In this document: in pieces, positions 4,606-6,201 of the stretch
Numbering within the stretch: the first letter of the stretch is position 1
Layout: the number at the start of each line of letters is the position of its first letter
Assembly (NCBI GenBank): GCA_027033875.1
Contig: JALVKK010000348.1
Span: forward strand, 4,500 to 10,700
Source: Flavobacteriales bacterium
GTDB taxonomy: Bacteria > Bacteroidota > Bacteroidia > Flavobacteriales > Flavobacteriaceae
Direction of reading: 5' to 3'
Length of the DNA: 6,201 nucleotides
Translations under genes and position numbers: made by a program
The notes under the pieces: generated by a model
The model's database searches: none
Told to the model about the DNA's origin: nothing
What the model saw: the letters and a program-made list of their open reading frames with translations, nothing else

Positions 4606-5136
4606 TTAATTGCCTTGTTTTTCTTCTACTTCTTTGAGATATTTACTGTCAATAATTTTGACTTTTTGGTTCAATTTTGACAGTTTTTTCAAATCTATAT
4701 TACCGGTTACCAGCATTATGAGGTTTTGTGGTTTTTGCGGATTTTTTGATTTAAGAATCATTACCAATTCTTTGGCAATATGTGGTTGGTCGCCTTTGAT
4801 AATATAGAATTTGATATTGTTGTCTTGATCGTTGATACGCATCAATTCTACCATTTTTTTATCTTTGGCATATTGATTGGCATCGTTGGTCATTTGCGTT
4901 TGTATTTGAGCATCTTCTGTCGAAAACACTTTAAGTCCGGTTAAGCCGCTAAGCACATTGATATCTTCTTTGGCTTCTGCGCTTTCAGGTTCAATTTCTT
5001 TGAGTAGTTTGAACATTTCGTCTGTTACGATTACCGATGAAACTTGATCGAGATCTTCGTATTTGTCAAATAAGCTTTGTGCAAAATTTGTATAGCTTAT
5101 GATAAATAAACTGAAAAGGTATGTTATTTTTTTCAT
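4606..5136 (-). CDS. DUF4252 domain secreted protein
   Basis: This 176-residue protein has a signal peptide (MKKITYLFSLFIISYTNFAQ, cleavage probably near Ala19). Unlike its neighbour it has no lipobox cysteine, so it should be periplasmic or exported. Residues 21-155 contain the pattern of DUF4252: LFDKYEDLDQVSSVIVTDEMFKLL omitted in part here, with the key SLFDKYEDLDQVSSV at 21-35, VLSGLTGLKVFST at 61-73, and a C-terminal NLIMLVTGNIDLKKLSKL at 138-155. Its ATG overlaps the stop of the anti-sigma gene in ATGA (4 bp), indicating translational coupling. DUF4252 proteins next to ECF sigma factors are a recurring Bacteroidota arrangement, which supports the call. No catalytic motif is visible; the role is unknown. 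Confidence 0.82.
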   Translation of the reverse strand: MKKITYLFSLFIISYTNFAQSLFDKYEDLDQVSSVIVTDEMFKLLKEIEPESAEAKEDINVLSGLTGLKVFSTEDAQIQTQMTNDANQYAKDKKMVELMRINDQDNNIKFYIIKGDQPHIAKELVMILKSKNPQKPQNLIMLVTGNIDLKKLSKLNQKVKIIDSKYLKEVEEKQGN

Positions 5137-5621
5137 TTTTTAGAATTTTTGAGATTAAATACTTTTTGTGTTGTTTGTCCGAAAAGACTCAGCGTACCGG
5201 TTTTGTCCAAACCTTGAGAAACATTTCGGGTAAATTTTTTGAGTTCTTTTTGGGCTTCTTTTTTCTTTTCCGGATTTGGATTGGATACTTGAATATGCGT
5301 TGCTTTGTTTGTAATAAGATTATTGTTGTTTTGATTCTGTTGCAAAAGCCATACCAAGCCCAATCCAATCAACAAAGCCACCGATGCGGCAAAATAATAC
5401 CTGCGGGACTTTGATTTGGTTTGCGGTATCGTAATATTTTGCGGATTATTGATTTGTTGCGCTTGTTTAAAATACCGGAATAAATCTTTATAGACTTGAT
5501 GTCTTGCATCTATTTGTCCCGAGGCAAAATAGTCTCGTAGTAAGGCTTCTTCTTCCAAACCGGTAGAGCCTTCAAAATATTTGTCGAGAATTTTGTCGAT
5601 GTTATGATAATCCGTATTCAT
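5133..5621 (-). CDS. Probable anti-sigma factor, one-helix membrane protein
   Basis: This 162-residue protein has a helical cytoplasmic N-terminus (about 5-57, with IDKILDKYFEGSTGLEEEALLRDYF-like acidic and aromatic spacing) of the kind that binds an ECF sigma factor in Bacteroidota. A basic stop (KSKSRR, 69-74) is followed by one membrane helix (about 75-93), an Asn/Gln-rich stretch (94-101) and a short lysine-rich periplasmic part (118-162). The zinc-binding HxxxCxxC motif of ZAS anti-sigma factors is absent. Its start codon lies 20 bp inside the end of the sigma gene, and its stop overlaps the next gene by 4 bp. This coupling is usual for sigma/anti-sigma pairs. The anti-sigma call is inferred from position and topology, since sequence identity to known anti-sigma domains is not clear by eye. 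Confidence 0.72.
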   Translation of the reverse strand: MNTDYHNIDKILDKYFEGSTGLEEEALLRDYFASGQIDARHQVYKDLFRYFKQAQQINNPQNITIPQTKSKSRRYYFAASVALLIGLGLVWLLQQNQNNNNLITNKATHIQVSNPNPEKKKEAQKELKKFTRNVSQGLDKTGTLSLFGQTTQKVFNLKNSKK

Positions 5622-6111
5622 ATTGTTTGATTAATTCGTTTTTTAAAATTTTTCTGGCACGTGACAGTGCTGTTCTAATCGCATTTTCGTTCATATCCAG
5701 GATGTCAGCTATTTCTTTAAATTCATAACCTTCAATGTCCCGTAGTTGAACGATTAAACGTTGTTTTTCAGGCAATTCCATCATCAGTTGCTCTACAATG
5801 CTGACAGCTTCATCCGTTTCGTATTGCTTTTCTGACGATGGCGCTTTCATCATAAAAGAAACAGCTTCTAACCGGCTTTCTTTGGCTTGTTTTGACTTGA
5901 TTCTGTCCAAACAATAGTTGCGAACAGTCCGCATAAAGTATGCGTCGGCATTGCTGATGCGGTTAAACTGATCGCGTTTAACCCAAAGTTTAGTGAAAAC
6001 TTCTTGCACGGCATCTGCGGCTTCGTCAGTAGAAATCAACATCATTTTAGCCAAGCGAAACATCTTGTCTTCCAGTCGTTTAACTGTATTTACAAATTCG
6101 AGTTGTGTCAT
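5602..6111 (-). CDS. ECF-type RNA polymerase sigma factor (sigma-70 family)
   Basis: This 169-residue protein has the two-domain ECF layout. Sigma region 2 is at about residues 8-76, including the polymerase-binding DEAADAVQEVFTKLWVKRDQF (split here as DEAADAVQEVF at 29-39 and TKLWVKRDQF at 40-49) and the DNA-melting segment NADAYFMRTVRNYCLDRIKS (54-73). Region 4 is at about 110-158, opening LPEKQRLIVQLRDIEGYEFK, then the helix-turn-helix EIADILDMNENAIRTALSRA that reads the -35 element. No region 1.1 or 3 is present. It leads a five-gene minus-strand operon and overlaps the anti-sigma gene by 20 bp. It probably directs RNA polymerase to its own operon and other envelope genes when released; the stimulus is not apparent from the sequence. 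Confidence 0.93.
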   Translation of the reverse strand: MTQLEFVNTVKRLEDKMFRLAKMMLISTDEAADAVQEVFTKLWVKRDQFNRISNADAYFMRTVRNYCLDRIKSKQAKESRLEAVSFMMKAPSSEKQYETDEAVSIVEQLMMELPEKQRLIVQLRDIEGYEFKEIADILDMNENAIRTALSRARKILKNELIKQYEYGLS

Positions 6112-6120
6112 TTTGGTGGC

Positions 6121-6148
6121 TCGTTACATTGATTTAACGATAAAGATA
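6121..6148 (-). promoter_or_regulatory. Candidate promoter and inverted repeat before the sigma operon
   Basis: On the minus strand TATCTTTA (6148-6141) is one base from the TAnnTTTG -7 consensus, about 30 bp before the sigma ATG; the only TTTG upstream is 11 bp away, too close for a standard -33 box. Just downstream, TCGTTA (6121-6126) and TAACGA (6135-6140) form a perfect 6-bp inverted repeat with an 8-bp loop, a possible operator or leader hairpin. The site could instead be read by the ECF sigma factor itself. Confidence 0.3.
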
Positions 6149-6182
6149 CGAAATTGTTACAAAAGAGATAGTTTAAAGTTAA

Positions 6183-6200
6183 ATGTTCATAAAGTTTATA
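6183..6200 (+). repeat. 9-bp tandem repeat, second locus, running off the window
   Basis: ATGTTCATA (6183-6191) and AAGTTTATA (6192-6200) are units of the same 9-bp repeat seen at 1724-1759, in the same orientation. More degenerate traces (AAGTTAA, 6176-6182) precede them, and the array probably continues beyond the window edge. Confidence 0.5.
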
Positions 6201-6201
6201 A

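Noticed and set aside
5121..5414. 97-codon plus-strand frame opposite the anti-sigma gene
   Set aside because: It is antisense to a well supported coding region and its Phe-rich, Leu-rich composition reflects the complement of Lys/Glu-rich codons.

Overview
The window looks like a low-GC chromosome fragment from a member of the Bacteroidota (Bacteroidetes). The evidence is a run of genes typical of that phylum: an ECF sigma factor with a one-helix anti-sigma-type membrane protein and two DUF4252-type exported proteins, and a TonB-type protein carrying the VPAFPGC motif. The promoter-like sequences also resemble the Bacteroidota TAnnTTTG -7 box, Shine-Dalgarno sequences are weak or absent, and AT-rich intergenic repeats are present. 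I cannot place it below phylum.

Layout from left to right. Bases 1-128 hold a perfect 11-bp hairpin and a short degenerate 14-bp repeat. A two-gene minus-strand unit follows: a TTG-initiated one-helix membrane protein (704-1606) and, 5 bp downstream, a small putative lipoprotein (129-698). Neither has a known function. The 324-bp gap at 1607-1930 has no gene but is packed with four different repeat types: four 11-bp-phased TTGTA boxes, a 9-bp tandem repeat, a pair of CTGAG...RAAG palindromic elements with interchangeable cores, and an 8-bp tandem repeat. It separates the minus-strand pair from a plus-strand TonB-like energy transducer gene (1931-2650). A palindromic terminator-like repeat (2666-2698) lies between that gene and a convergent minus-strand RelE/ParE-type toxin-antitoxin pair (2715-3157).

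The right half (3220-6111) is one tightly packed minus-strand operon, read right to left: ECF sigma factor, putative anti-sigma membrane protein (20-bp overlap), DUF4252-type secreted protein (4-bp overlap), DUF4252-like lipoprotein (20-bp gap) and an EI24/CysZ-type six-helix membrane protein (13-bp gap). The likely logic is an envelope-signal circuit. The anti-sigma protein holds the sigma factor at the inner membrane, and the exported proteins are either sensors or outputs. The molecular role of DUF4252 proteins is not known to me.

The most unusual material is non-coding: the repeat-dense 1607-1930 gap, above all the modular CTGAG elements and the helically phased TTGTA array over the promoter of the uncharacterised pair. 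I see no RNA gene, CRISPR array, insertion sequence or phage gene.
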